A DNA stretch of 40,389 nucleotides from Gemmatales bacterium (lineage in GTDB: Bacteria > Planctomycetota > Planctomycetia > Gemmatales > HRBIN36), in the NCBI GenBank assembly GCA_025055835.1, contig JANWWR010000158.1:1-40389 (forward strand), read 5' to 3'. Below the pieces are notes generated by a model. The model searched no databases. It saw only the letters and a list, made by a program, of their open reading frames with translations, and was not told where the DNA came from. This document shows positions 31,424-39,586 of the stretch, one piece after another. How positions within the stretch are numbered: position 1 is the stretch's first letter; each line of letters starts with the position of its first letter. A program made the position numbers and the translations under genes.

Positions 31424-31617
31424 CGAGCAGGGTACGTAAGTACCCCAGTGCAACCGAGCGGGGTACGTGAGTGCCCCATGGGTAAACCGAGCGGGGCACG
31501 TCAGTGCCCCGTGGCGTGCCTCACGGAGGGCTGACGCCCTCCGCTCGGTGTGTTGCACACTCTTCGCTCCATGCACGGAAGGCTGAAGCCCTCCGCTCGG
31601 TGTGTTTAACACCTTCG
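31424..31617 (-). repeat. Right arm: array of type B and A palindromes, inverted copy of the array at 30.36-30.53 kb
   Basis: On the plus strand there are three type B hairpins: 31430-31445 (GGGTAC/GTACCC), 31460-31477 (one arm mismatch) and 31493-31510 (GGGGCAC/GTGCCCC). Two type A hairpins follow: 31524-31543, and an imperfect one at 31576-31595. The spacer between the A units, read on the minus strand, contains GCGAAGAGTGTGCAACACAC, against GCGAAGAGTGTTCAACACAC in the left arm. A 58-base comparison by eye (30379-30436 against 31522-31579 reversed) gives about five mismatches. Confidence 0.9.
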
Positions 31618-31622
31618 CTCGG

Positions 31623-32576
31623 TCAGCGCCGGGGGAAGCTCAGGCCCGAAAGGTCGAGCAAGCTGCCCAGCACTTGCAGGCCGAAGCCCCCGGCGACCAA
31701 GGCTCCGGTCACGAGAATCGCCTGCGCCGCCAAGGGATCGAGCCGGGCCAGCCACCACAGGGCGATGTCAACCGCTTGCCAGAACATCGGCCAGGGAGCA
31801 AGCACGACGCGAATCCACGTCGGCCACTGCGTCAGGCTGAAGATCAGGCCCGTCAGCCCGTACATCATCGTGAAGCCGATCAGATGCACATGGGTCGTCT
31901 GGGCCAACTTCGCCAGCTCCATCGGCCCCGGCCCTTCCTCGACTTTCAGGTACTTCTCGAGATGTTGCCATTCATCAAGGGGATATTTCTCCGCATCCTT
32001 GTCGGCACCGCTTTCCTGATGGCAGCGAACGCAGCGATCGGTGATGATCGAAGTGATGCGGACCTGAGTCGCCCGACCCTCGGCGTCCTTGTCGCCGACG
32101 ATGTAGTCCTCGGTGATGACCAGTGGCTTACTCAGTTTGAGTTCGTCCTTGTCGTAGGCCTCCTTGGGAGCTCCCTGCCTGAGCCAATCGAGCAGGGCCT
32201 GTCGTTCGCCTTCTCGCTCCGCCAACAGCTTCTTTTGCTCTTCCGGCGACAGCTTGGCGAGGTTCTCCTTCCAGCGGCGTTCCGATTTGGTGGTAAAGGC
32301 CGGACGCATCGTGCCGGTGCCATTGAACGGCAGGGATTCATCGGCCTCGAGAAGCTGCTGAAGTTTACTCTTCGGTTCGCTCTTCGGTTCGCCGTGATAG
32401 ACGCGGACGACATCGGCGGAGTCAGGCAGGAGGTTGCCCGGTGAGGCGTGCTGAAAATGCAGCTGCACCAGGCCGCTGAAGTAGCCGCAGGAAATCACGA
32501 TGAGAAAGACGGCCAGGACGCACCGCGTCGGTGCAGGGAGACAACACAAACTGAAGGTGCGGTTCGCTTCGCTCAT
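31623..32576 (-). CDS. Membrane protein with a c-type heme-binding motif
   Basis: A 317-residue protein with an N-terminal hydrophobic segment (about 19-40), a long extracytoplasmic domain and three C-terminal membrane segments (about 229-249, 259-277 and 283-307). The soluble domain has one CxxCH motif (C182-V-R-C-H186), the signature of covalent c-type heme. It is preceded by a charged helical region (about 95-150). The first C-terminal segment starts THVHLIGF, offering H229 and H231 as possible further ligands. A role in electron transfer is inferred; I do not recognise the family and no oxidase or reductase gene is adjacent. ATG 32576 is chosen because GGAG lies eight bases upstream; the frame is open to 32612. 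It lies between putA and the repeat arrays on the same strand. Confidence 0.78.
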   Translation of the reverse strand: MSEANRTFSLCCLPAPTRCVLAVFLIVISCGYFSGLVQLHFQHASPGNLLPDSADVVRVYHGEPKSEPKSKLQQLLEADESLPFNGTGTMRPAFTTKSERRWKENLAKLSPEEQKKLLAEREGERQALLDWLRQGAPKEAYDKDELKLSKPLVITEDYIVGDKDAEGRATQVRITSIITDRCVRCHQESGADKDAEKYPLDEWQHLEKYLKVEEGPGPMELAKLAQTTHVHLIGFTMMYGLTGLIFSLTQWPTWIRVVLAPWPMFWQAVDIALWWLARLDPLAAQAILVTGALVAGGFGLQVLGSLLDLSGLSFPRR

Positions 32577-32654
32577 GGATAGGACTCCACATCTTTCGGC
32601 AGGCAAAGACACATCGGCAGGTATGGTACATGCTAGGTGCCGGGCAGGTCATCT

Positions 32655-35600
32655 TCAACCATGCTTACGGGCATGGCCCTCCAGAGGAGCGTAGCCGCGG
32701 CGGAGCGTGTTCTCGGTCACGACCCGCGGATTGAGGAACTGAAGCAAATAGTCCGGGCCTCCCGCCTTGGAGCCGATGCCGGACAACTTGAAACCGCCGA
32801 AGGGCTGGCGATCCACCAGCGCGCCAGTGATCTTCCGGTTGATGTAGAGATTGCCGACGCGGAAGCGGCGACGGACCTGGGCGATGTGTTCCGGGCTGCG
32901 AGAGTACAATCCGCCGGTCAGGGCGTAGGGTGTCCCCTCGGCAATCTCCAAGGCGTGATCGAGATCACGGGCCTTCATCACGGCCAGAACCGGCCCGAAG
33001 ATTTCTTCCTGGGCGATGGTCGCTGTCGGCGGCACGTCCACGAAGATGTGCGGGCCGACGTAGAAACCAGCATCGGCCAGGGTGCCGACGTCGGCGGCGA
33101 AGGCGAGCCGAGCTTCCGTCTTGCCTTTCTCGATGTACCAGAGGATCCGTTGGCGAGCTTCCTCGTCGATCACCGGTCCGATGGCATAGGACGGGTCCTC
33201 GGCGGGACCGATGCGGAGACTTTTCGTCGCTTCGATGAGCCGTTCCAGGAACTGATCGTGAATTCGCTCCAGGACAATAGCCCGAGAGCAGGCTGAGCAT
33301 TTCTGCCCCTGGTAGCCGAAAGCACTGACGACGACACCGTGGACGGCCTCGTCGAGATCGGCGTCGTCATCCACGATGATCGCGTTCTTGCCGCCCATTT
33401 CGCAGATGATCTTTTTGACGTGATCTTGTCCCGGCGGCGTCTCGGCGGCCTGACGGTTCAGCAGCAGTCCGACGGCCTTCGAGCCAGTAAAGGCGATAAT
33501 GGCCGTGTCCTTGCTCGTCACCAGCGTCGGGCCGACTTCCTCCCCTTTGCCGGGGAGATAGCTGACAACGTCGGGAGGCACGCCGGCTTCGAGCAGAATC
33601 CGATGGAACAATGCGGCGATGACGGACGACTGTTCGGCCGGCTTCATGATCGTCGGGTTGCCGGTGACCAGGGCGGCGGTCGTCATGCCGCACAGAATCG
33701 CCAGCGGGAAGTTCCACGGGGCAATGACGACGGCCGGTCCACGCGGCTCATAGAAGTAGGCGTTGTACTCGCCGAGCACGTTCCGGCGGCGGGGCTGGGC
33801 CAGGCGAAGCATTTCCCGGCCGTAGTATTCGCAGAAATCCACGGCCTCGGCGACGTCGGCATCGGCTTCCTGCCACTGCTTGCCGCACTCGAAAACCTCC
33901 CAGGCTGCCAGTTCCCAGCGTCTTTCCCGCAGGATGGCGGCGGTGCGGAAGAGGCATTCGGCTCGTTCCTCCGGCGGCGTGTCCCGCCATTTGGGGAAGG
34001 CTTTGACCGCCGTGGCCAGTGCCTTCTCGGCGTGTTCCGGCTCGGCACAGGCCGTCGTGCCGACCGTCTGGAGCCGATTCGCCGGGTTGACCGACTTGAT
34101 CTGTTTGGTTGTGCGAATGGGCTGGCCGTTGATGACCAGCGGAAAATATTGACCCAATTGCCCGGCCACTTTCCGCAGGGCTTCCCGCATGGCTTGGCGG
34201 TTTTCTTCACGGCTGAAGTCGGCCACGGGGCAGTTGCTGAACGGGGGCACGGCGGAAACCGGCTCGTGATCGGCGACTCGTGGCGGCGAAACTGTGGCGA
34301 CCATGTCGGCTCCTTGGGGCGGCTCTTCTGCGAGACTGGGATCCTGAAGCAGTTGCTCCTCGCTGACGTGTTCCACCGCAGCGGCCCGGAGGAAGGACTG
34401 GTTTGCGGTGTTTTCCAACAATCGCCGCACCAGATAGGCCATGCCCGGCAGCAACTGGCCGTAGGGTGTATAAACGCGAACCCGGCGACCCAGCCGGACC
34501 AGGGCGGCCTTGGTTTCGTCGGCCATGCCGTAGAGCAATTGGAACTCGATGCTCCGCGGGTCCCGGCCCAGGTGCTCCGCCAAGGCCAAGGCCCGGGCGA
34601 TGCTGCGGACGTTGTGACTGCCGACGGCGACGCGGAAGCACTCCGGCCTCTCCATCAGGAATTGCAGGCAGGCTTCGTAGTTGGCGTCGCTGTGATGTTT
34701 GCGGGTGAAGACGGGGATCGGCCAACCGTGCTGGGCGGCGAGGATCACCTCGTAGTCCCAATAGGCCCCCTTGACCAGACGCACCCAGATCGGTGTTCCC
34801 CGTCGTCGCACCCATTCCGCCAGCAGCTCCAGGTCCTTGCGACAATTCCGGAGATAGGCCTGGATGGCGATGCCGAGGTCCGGCCAGTCGCGGAACTCCG
34901 CCTCGCATGCGATCTCCTTGAAAATTCGCAAGGTCAGGTCCTTGTAGGCGTACTGTTCCATGTCGATGTTGACGAACGCACCCAGGGACCGGGCCTTGCT
35001 CAGAATCGGCCGCAGACGATCCCGGACCACGGCGGCGACGTGATCGGGAGCGATCGGGTCGAACTGGCTGTACAGCGAGGAGAGCTTGAGCGAAACATTG
35101 ACGCGGGGCAGCGGTCCTTGATGGTCCCGGTCAATGAGATCTACTTCGGGCCAGGCGTTGACGGTGGCGGCCAGACCGTCAAGCAGGGCGAAGTATTGGT
35201 TCTGGTACTGCTGGGCTTCGGCTTCCGTGAGGACCGCTTCGCCGAGCAGATCCACGGTAAAAGCCATGCGGGCCTTGCGGAGCCGAGCCAGAGCGTCCAG
35301 GGCTTCCTGAAGGTTGGACCCGGCAATGAACCGCTGGGCCATGCGGGAAGCGCCCCATCGGGCAGCGTCGGCGACGAGGCGGCCCAGCAGCCCGTTGTCC
35401 GGCAGCCACTGAGCCGCGGTCGGAATCGGCATGCCGTCGGTGCCGCCCGCCTCCCGCAGATACTCCCGCAGGTGTCGGGTGATCTGCTCGGGTTCTCGAA
35501 GCTGAGGCAGCACGTCCACGAAGCGGAACAGTTGCACCTTGAGCGCTTCGCGGTCCATGGTGAAGCCCATCAGCCGTTCTTCCCACCACTTGGGGAAGAA

Positions 35601-35684
35601 CAACGGCGGTCGGGCCGTCTCCATGCGGGCAAACAACTCCCGTCCGTACTGCTGCGTCAACGCTTCGAGCGCGGCTTGGCTCAT
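32655..35684 (-). CDS. putA: Bifunctional proline dehydrogenase / L-glutamate gamma-semialdehyde dehydrogenase
   Basis: PutA oxidises proline to glutamate in two steps: an FAD-dependent proline dehydrogenase, then an NAD-dependent P5C dehydrogenase. The 1009 residues match the short PutA type without a DNA-binding ribbon-helix-helix. The proline dehydrogenase barrel (about 80-430) includes VNVSLKLSSLYSQFDP, FVNIDMEQYAYKDLTL, RLVKGAYWDYE and the terminal YTPYGQLLPGMAYLVRRLLEN. The aldehyde dehydrogenase part (about 510-990) has APWNFPLAI, FTGSKAVG, the general base in ICEMGGKN and the nucleophile C796 in GQKCSAC. CGGAG eight bases before the ATG supports the start. Without the DNA-binding domain it should not autoregulate as E. 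coli PutA does. It is divergent from the kinase gene. Confidence 0.96.
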   Translation of the reverse strand: MSQAALEALTQQYGRELFARMETARPPLFFPKWWEERLMGFTMDREALKVQLFRFVDVLPQLREPEQITRHLREYLREAGGTDGMPIPTAAQWLPDNGLLGRLVADAARWGASRMAQRFIAGSNLQEALDALARLRKARMAFTVDLLGEAVLTEAEAQQYQNQYFALLDGLAATVNAWPEVDLIDRDHQGPLPRVNVSLKLSSLYSQFDPIAPDHVAAVVRDRLRPILSKARSLGAFVNIDMEQYAYKDLTLRIFKEIACEAEFRDWPDLGIAIQAYLRNCRKDLELLAEWVRRRGTPIWVRLVKGAYWDYEVILAAQHGWPIPVFTRKHHSDANYEACLQFLMERPECFRVAVGSHNVRSIARALALAEHLGRDPRSIEFQLLYGMADETKAALVRLGRRVRVYTPYGQLLPGMAYLVRRLLENTANQSFLRAAAVEHVSEEQLLQDPSLAEEPPQGADMVATVSPPRVADHEPVSAVPPFSNCPVADFSREENRQAMREALRKVAGQLGQYFPLVINGQPIRTTKQIKSVNPANRLQTVGTTACAEPEHAEKALATAVKAFPKWRDTPPEERAECLFRTAAILRERRWELAAWEVFECGKQWQEADADVAEAVDFCEYYGREMLRLAQPRRRNVLGEYNAYFYEPRGPAVVIAPWNFPLAILCGMTTAALVTGNPTIMKPAEQSSVIAALFHRILLEAGVPPDVVSYLPGKGEEVGPTLVTSKDTAIIAFTGSKAVGLLLNRQAAETPPGQDHVKKIICEMGGKNAIIVDDDADLDEAVHGVVVSAFGYQGQKCSACSRAIVLERIHDQFLERLIEATKSLRIGPAEDPSYAIGPVIDEEARQRILWYIEKGKTEARLAFAADVGTLADAGFYVGPHIFVDVPPTATIAQEEIFGPVLAVMKARDLDHALEIAEGTPYALTGGLYSRSPEHIAQVRRRFRVGNLYINRKITGALVDRQPFGGFKLSGIGSKAGGPDYLLQFLNPRVVTENTLRRGYAPLEGHARKHG

Positions 35685-35708
35685 AGGCGACGCTCCGGGA
35701 GTCGCATG

Positions 35709-35715
35709 TTATAAT
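35709..35715. promoter_or_regulatory. TTATAAT core between putA and the kinase gene
   Basis: TATAAT (35710-35715) faces the kinase gene 39 bases before its ATG. The overlapping reverse reading TATAAC faces putA, whose ATG is 24 bases away. No matching -35 at standard spacing was found. Confidence 0.45.
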
Positions 35716-35753
35716 CCCCAGAGCGTGAGAATCTGGACCACGGCGAGGCCGCC

Positions 35754-36641
35754 ATGCGGCCGGGGACTTTGGCGATGCAGGTGGACAAGATCGGCCCCTT
35801 TCAGGTCATCCGCACGCTGGGCAAAGGGGCACACAGCACCATCCTCCTCATCCGCCGCAGCGCCGACGCCCGCCAATACGCCCTCAAGATCGTCCCCATC
35901 AACGGGCCGGACGATCTCAAGTTCCTCGAACAGGCCGAGCACGAATTCGCTGTTGCCCAGCTGCTCGACCATCCCAATCTCATCAAGGTGTACGCCCTGG
36001 AAAAGCAACGCAAGTGGCTGATCGGTCCCGTCCATGAGGTCCGGCTGCTGATAGAGTACGTCAACGGCAAGACGCTGGACACGTTCAAGGCCCTGTCCCT
36101 CCCCCACTTCGTGCAGATTTTTCACTGCGTCGCCGAGGGCCTGCGGCACATGCACCGCCGCGGCGTCTTCCATGCCGACCTCAAGCCCAATAACATCATG
36201 GTCAGCCGCACCGGCGACGTCAAAATCCTCGACTACGGCCTGGCCTGGATGAAGGGGGAAAACAAAAACCGCGTCCAGGGCACCCCTGAGTACATGGCCC
36301 CGGAACAGGTCAAACGCCGCATCGTCAACGAAAAAACCGACCTGTTCAACCTCGGTGCCACCATGTACCGCATGATCACCTGGCGGAACATCCCGCCCAT
36401 CGTCACCTCCGGCGGCGTCCCGCTCGACCAGGAAAACTGGAAGAAACTCCTCAAGCCAGTCCGCGAGTGCAATCCCAAAGCGCCCCCGGAACTCGCCGAT
36501 CTCATCCATCAGTGTCTGGCTTATCACGCCTCGAACCGGCCCGAGGACGTCACCGCCGTCTGCGAGGTGCTTGAAAAGCTGTCCAAGGAGCTCGTCAAGA
36601 CGCCGGACGACCAGCTCGAAGCCCTGGAGTGGCAGGAATAG
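35754..36641 (+). CDS. Soluble Hanks-type Ser/Thr protein kinase
   Basis: A 295-residue protein that is almost entirely kinase domain. The Gly-rich loop is LGKGAHSTI (22-30), the ATP-binding Lys is K45 (YALKIV), the helix C Glu is probably E64, and the catalytic loop reads FHADLKPNN (139-147, D142, N147). The metal-binding motif is D160-Y161-G162 instead of DFG, then GTPEYMAPE (176-184) and DLFNLG (196-201). The residue before the catalytic Asp is Ala, so it is a non-RD kinase, often active without activation-loop phosphorylation. There is no transmembrane segment, WD40 or TPR extension, unlike most planctomycete kinases. Substrates are unknown. The start is ATG 35754 (GAGG five bases upstream) or ATG 35775 (GGGGAC eight bases upstream). 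Confidence 0.92.
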   Translation: MRPGTLAMQVDKIGPFQVIRTLGKGAHSTILLIRRSADARQYALKIVPINGPDDLKFLEQAEHEFAVAQLLDHPNLIKVYALEKQRKWLIGPVHEVRLLIEYVNGKTLDTFKALSLPHFVQIFHCVAEGLRHMHRRGVFHADLKPNNIMVSRTGDVKILDYGLAWMKGENKNRVQGTPEYMAPEQVKRRIVNEKTDLFNLGATMYRMITWRNIPPIVTSGGVPLDQENWKKLLKPVRECNPKAPPELADLIHQCLAYHASNRPEDVTAVCEVLEKLSKELVKTPDDQLEALEWQE

Positions 36642-36688
36642 GCAGGGCTGATTCCTTGATTCCGCACTATTTGGCGAAAGTGCTTGCG

Positions 36689-36716
36689 TTGGCCGGGCAT
36701 CCTTCGGCACAATAAT
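36689..36716 (+). promoter_or_regulatory. Candidate promoter before the second sugar isomerase gene
   Basis: TTGGCC (36689-36694) and AATAAT (36711-36716) with a 16-base spacer match four and five of six consensus positions. They lie 72 bases before the ATG at 36788, in the gap after the kinase gene. Confidence 0.35.
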
Positions 36717-36787
36717 CGGTGCAAGTCTCGCGTCGCATCACGGCAGCAGACTTTCGACGGCATCGTTCTGGCGGGGGCGGGTCGCGT

Positions 36788-37582
36788 ATGCGCTTCGTTT
36801 ATTTCACCAAGCTGCTGAAAGAGCTGGACATTCCCGACCTGATCGGCTTCTGCGAAGAGGTCGGACTGGACGGCGTGGACCTGGCCGTGCGTCCCGGCTA
36901 TCCGGTCAACCCGGAGAACGCCGCCAAGGCCCTGCCCGCTGCCGCTGCCGCCTTCAAGGCGAAAAAGAAGATCATCGGCCTGGTCACGGCTCCGACGGAC
37001 ATGAACGACCCCGCCGCCCCGGAGACCCGCGCCCTGTTCGACGCCTGCTCCCAGGCCGGCGTGCCCGCCATCAAGATCGGCTACTTTCCCTACAAGGGCC
37101 GCTTCGACATCGAACTGTGCGAGGCCCGCGCCCGCATCGCCTCCTTCTCCCGACTGGCCGAACAGACTCGCGTCAAGGCCTGTTATCACACCCACTCCGG
37201 CGGTAACCTGGGCAACAACGCCGCCGGGCTTCGCCTGCTTCTGGGCGACGCCAATCCGCACTACGTCGGCGTCTTCCTCGACACCGGCCACCTGGCTCTC
37301 GGCGGCGGACCGTTCCGCATGGAGGCCGAGATGGTCCGGCCCTGGTTCTCGCTGTTGGCCATCAAGGACATCGTCTGGGAGCAGCACGACGGCAAATGGC
37401 GCTTCCGCGTCGCTCCGGCCGGTCAGGGCATCGTCCGCTGGGACGACGTGGCGGCCGCGCTCAAGGAGATCGGCTTCCGCGGCACCATCAGCCTGCACGG
37501 TGAATACGAGGCCGCCTCGCTGGACGAACGCATCCGCCTGGCCAGGATGGAACTCGATTTCCTCAAGAAAAAACTGGCCTAG
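36788..37582 (+). CDS. Sugar phosphate isomerase/epimerase family protein (TIM barrel)
   Basis: A 264-residue TIM-barrel protein of the AP-endonuclease 2 / xylose isomerase-like fold. It is shorter than the relative at 20.6 kb and not closely similar to it. Likely metal and substrate residues are H134 and H136 (CYHTHSGGN), D165 and H168 (FLDTGHLA), K193-D194 (AIKDIVWE) and E239 in SLHGEYE. The N-terminal [15 protein letters not shown] begins directly with the first strand and there is no signal peptide. ATG 36788 is chosen because a G-rich stretch (GGGGGCGGG) lies just upstream; the longer frame uses GTG 36719. Substrate unknown. The stop codon overlaps that of proS on the other strand by four bases (CTAG, 37579-37582). 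Confidence 0.85.
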   Translation: MRFVYFTKLLKELDIPDLIGFCEEVGLDGVDLAVRPGYPVNPENAAKALPAAAAAFKAKKKIIGLVTAPTDMNDPAAPETRALFDACSQAGVPAIKIGYFPYKGRFDIELCEARARIASFSRLAEQTRVKACYHTHSGGNLGNNAAGLRLLLGDANPHYVGVFLDTGHLALGGGPFRMEAEMVRPWFSLLAIKDIVWEQHDGKWRFRVAPAGQGIVRWDDVAAALKEIGFRGTISLHGEYEAASLDERIRLARMELDFLKKKLA

Positions 37583-39087
37583 TACGCCTTGGCGAAGACG
37601 ACCATGCCCTGCGATGGACGGCCGGTCAGGATGCACTTGCCCGGTTCCTTGCGACGGCTGAACGGAATGCAGCGGATCGTCGCCGACGTCTCCTCGGCAA
37701 TCCGCTCCTCCGTCTCCCGCGTGCCGTCCCAGTGGGCCCAGACGAACCCGCCCTTGTCCGCAATCAGTTCCTTGAACTGCTCGTAGCTCGTCGCCTCGCT
37801 GGTCATCTGATCGCGGAACCGGCGGGCCTTCTCCAGCAAATCCCGCTGCATGGTCTGGAGCAGTTCCATGATCCGCTCCGGGGCCTGCTCCAGGGGCACG
37901 CCCAGCACCTTGCCTTCCTTGCCCGGCACGTCCCGACGGGCCAGCACGCAGGCCTGGGCCGCCAGGTCCTTCGGACCCAACTCCACCCGGATCGGCACGC
38001 CCTTGAGTTCCCATTCGTTGAACTTGTACCCCGGCTGATACTGCTCCCGGTCGTCCACCTTGACCGACAGCGGCTCGTAATTGAGCCACGGGCCCAGGGG
38101 CAGGCTCCGCAGTCGCTCGGCCAGCTTGTGCCCGGCTTCCAGCACGGCCCGGCGTTCCTCGTCCTTGCGATAGATGGGCACGATGACGACGTGGATCGGG
38201 GCCAACCGCGGCGGCAGCACCAGGCCAGCGTCATCGCTGTGGGTCATGATCAACCCGCCGATCAGCCGCGTGGACACGCCCCAACTCGTCGCCCAGGCGT
38301 ATTCCAACTGCCCGGTCTGGTTCTGGAACTGCACGTTGAACGCCTTGGCGAAGTTCTGCCCGAGGAAATGGCTGGTCCCCGCCTGGAGCGCCTTGCCGTC
38401 CTGCATCAGCGCCTCGATGCACAGCGTGTAAACCGCCCCGGGGAACTTCTGCCCTTCGCTCTTAGGCCCGGTCAGCACCGGCATCGCCATCCAGTCCTCG
38501 GCAAAGCTGCGATAGACTTCCAGGATGCGATGGGCCTCTTCCTCGGCCTCCTGACGGCTGGCGTGGGCGGTGTGGCCTTCCTGCCACAGAAACTCCGCCG
38601 TCCGCAGGAACAGCCGCGTCCGCATCTCCCAGCGGACGACGTTGCACCACTGATTGATCAGCAGCGGCAGATCGCGGTAGCTCTGGATCCAGTTCCGGTA
38701 GGTGTTCCAGATGATCGTTTCCGACGTGGGCCGGACCACCAGCTCCTCGGTGAGCCGGGCCTCCGGGTCGACCTCGACCCCCTTGCCCGGAATGGCCTTG
38801 AGCCGGTAGTGGGTGACGACGGCGCATTCCTTGGCGAACCCAGCCGCCATTTCCTCTTCCCGGGCCAGGAACGATTTCGGGATGAACACGGGAAAGTAGG
38901 CGTTGACGTGCCCGGTGTCCTTGAACATGCGGTCCAAGGCCCGCTGCATCTTCTCCCAGATGGCGTAGCCGTGCGGCTTGATGACCATGCAGCCGCGGAC
39001 GTCGGAGTTTTCGGCCAGGCCGGCCCCGTGGACGATGTCGAGATACCACTGGGAATAGTCTTCGGAGCGTTTGGTGATGGTGGCCAT
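37579..39087 (-). CDS. proS: Prolyl-tRNA synthetase, archaeal/eukaryotic-type (short form)
   Basis: ProS charges tRNA-Pro. The 502-residue sequence fits the class II short form shared by archaea, eukaryotes and some bacteria, without the editing insertion of the long bacterial enzyme. Motif 1 lies around [14 protein letters not shown] (35-48), the proline-binding TSE is at 121-123, and motif 2 is [15 protein letters not shown] (152-166). Motif 3 reads [17 protein letters not shown]. After the anticodon-binding domain a C-terminal domain ends in the typical MVVFAKAY, with two of the usual zinc-type cysteines (RCIPFS, GKCILTG). GGGAGG 11 bases before the ATG supports the start. It converges on the sugar isomerase gene with overlapping stop codons and no visible terminator between them. 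Confidence 0.96.
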   Translation of the reverse strand: MATITKRSEDYSQWYLDIVHGAGLAENSDVRGCMVIKPHGYAIWEKMQRALDRMFKDTGHVNAYFPVFIPKSFLAREEEMAAGFAKECAVVTHYRLKAIPGKGVEVDPEARLTEELVVRPTSETIIWNTYRNWIQSYRDLPLLINQWCNVVRWEMRTRLFLRTAEFLWQEGHTAHASRQEAEEEAHRILEVYRSFAEDWMAMPVLTGPKSEGQKFPGAVYTLCIEALMQDGKALQAGTSHFLGQNFAKAFNVQFQNQTGQLEYAWATSWGVSTRLIGGLIMTHSDDAGLVLPPRLAPIHVVIVPIYRKDEERRAVLEAGHKLAERLRSLPLGPWLNYEPLSVKVDDREQYQPGYKFNEWELKGVPIRVELGPKDLAAQACVLARRDVPGKEGKVLGVPLEQAPERIMELLQTMQRDLLEKARRFRDQMTSEATSYEQFKELIADKGGFVWAHWDGTRETEERIAEETSATIRCIPFSRRKEPGKCILTGRPSQGMVVFAKAY

Positions 39088-39586
39088 GCTGGGGCGTACC
39101 TCCCGGGGCCTGCGGAGGGCGACGCAAGCCGTGGGGACATTGTACCGCTCATTTTTCCTGGGAAAAGCGATACCTGGCTGCTCCGTATTTCCGCGCCCAG
39201 GATTTCCGCAACCGCTTGTCGCAGCTGGAGAACGGTTCCGCGTCGGCGACGTGCCGGGAGCTTAACAGGGTTAACGAAAGCTGTTAACGGAACTTAACAG
39301 ATTTCCTCGGTGCGGTGGGGAGATTTCCCTCCCGGAACGGGCCGGTGCCAACTTCCCAGGCTGCACTCTCGTGTCGGAAAAGTATCAGCGATCATGGGTT
39401 GCGGCCACGGTTCGGATCGGGACGGTGTGCGAATTGTGAAGATTGGCTTGGGACTTGCATTCAAGTTCTTGGACAAGTTGGGCCAAAGAGGACCATTCCC
39501 CTTGGTCCGGGATGCCAGGGAGGCACGGCACCAGTCTTTGGGCTACCGACTGTTGTTCCATAACCCCTTTCCGGGAGGTTATCGTC
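39088..39586. promoter_or_regulatory. 499-base intergenic region with a cluster of TTAAC motifs
   Basis: No convincing gene lies between proS (minus) and the PEP-CTERM gene (plus). At 39261-39300 four TTAAC words occur (39262, 39271, 39284 and 39294). Two of them lie in palindromic GTTAAC, and TTAACAG (39262-39268) pairs with CTGTTAA (39281-39287). This looks like an operator. The remaining sequence up to the ribosome binding site at 39573 shows no promoter or RNA motif that I can identify. Confidence 0.35.

Noticed and set aside
31409..31612. N-terminal extension of the PrcB-like protein through the repeat array
   Set aside because: The extra residues are translated palindromes. A good ribosome binding site and a signal-like sequence mark ATG 31408 as the start.
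33339..35714. A 791-codon plus-strand frame opposite putA
   Set aside because: PutA is clear on the minus strand; the other frame shows no domain.
37732..39297. A 521-codon plus-strand frame opposite proS
   Set aside because: ProS has all class II motifs on the minus strand; the opposite frame is a compositional shadow.
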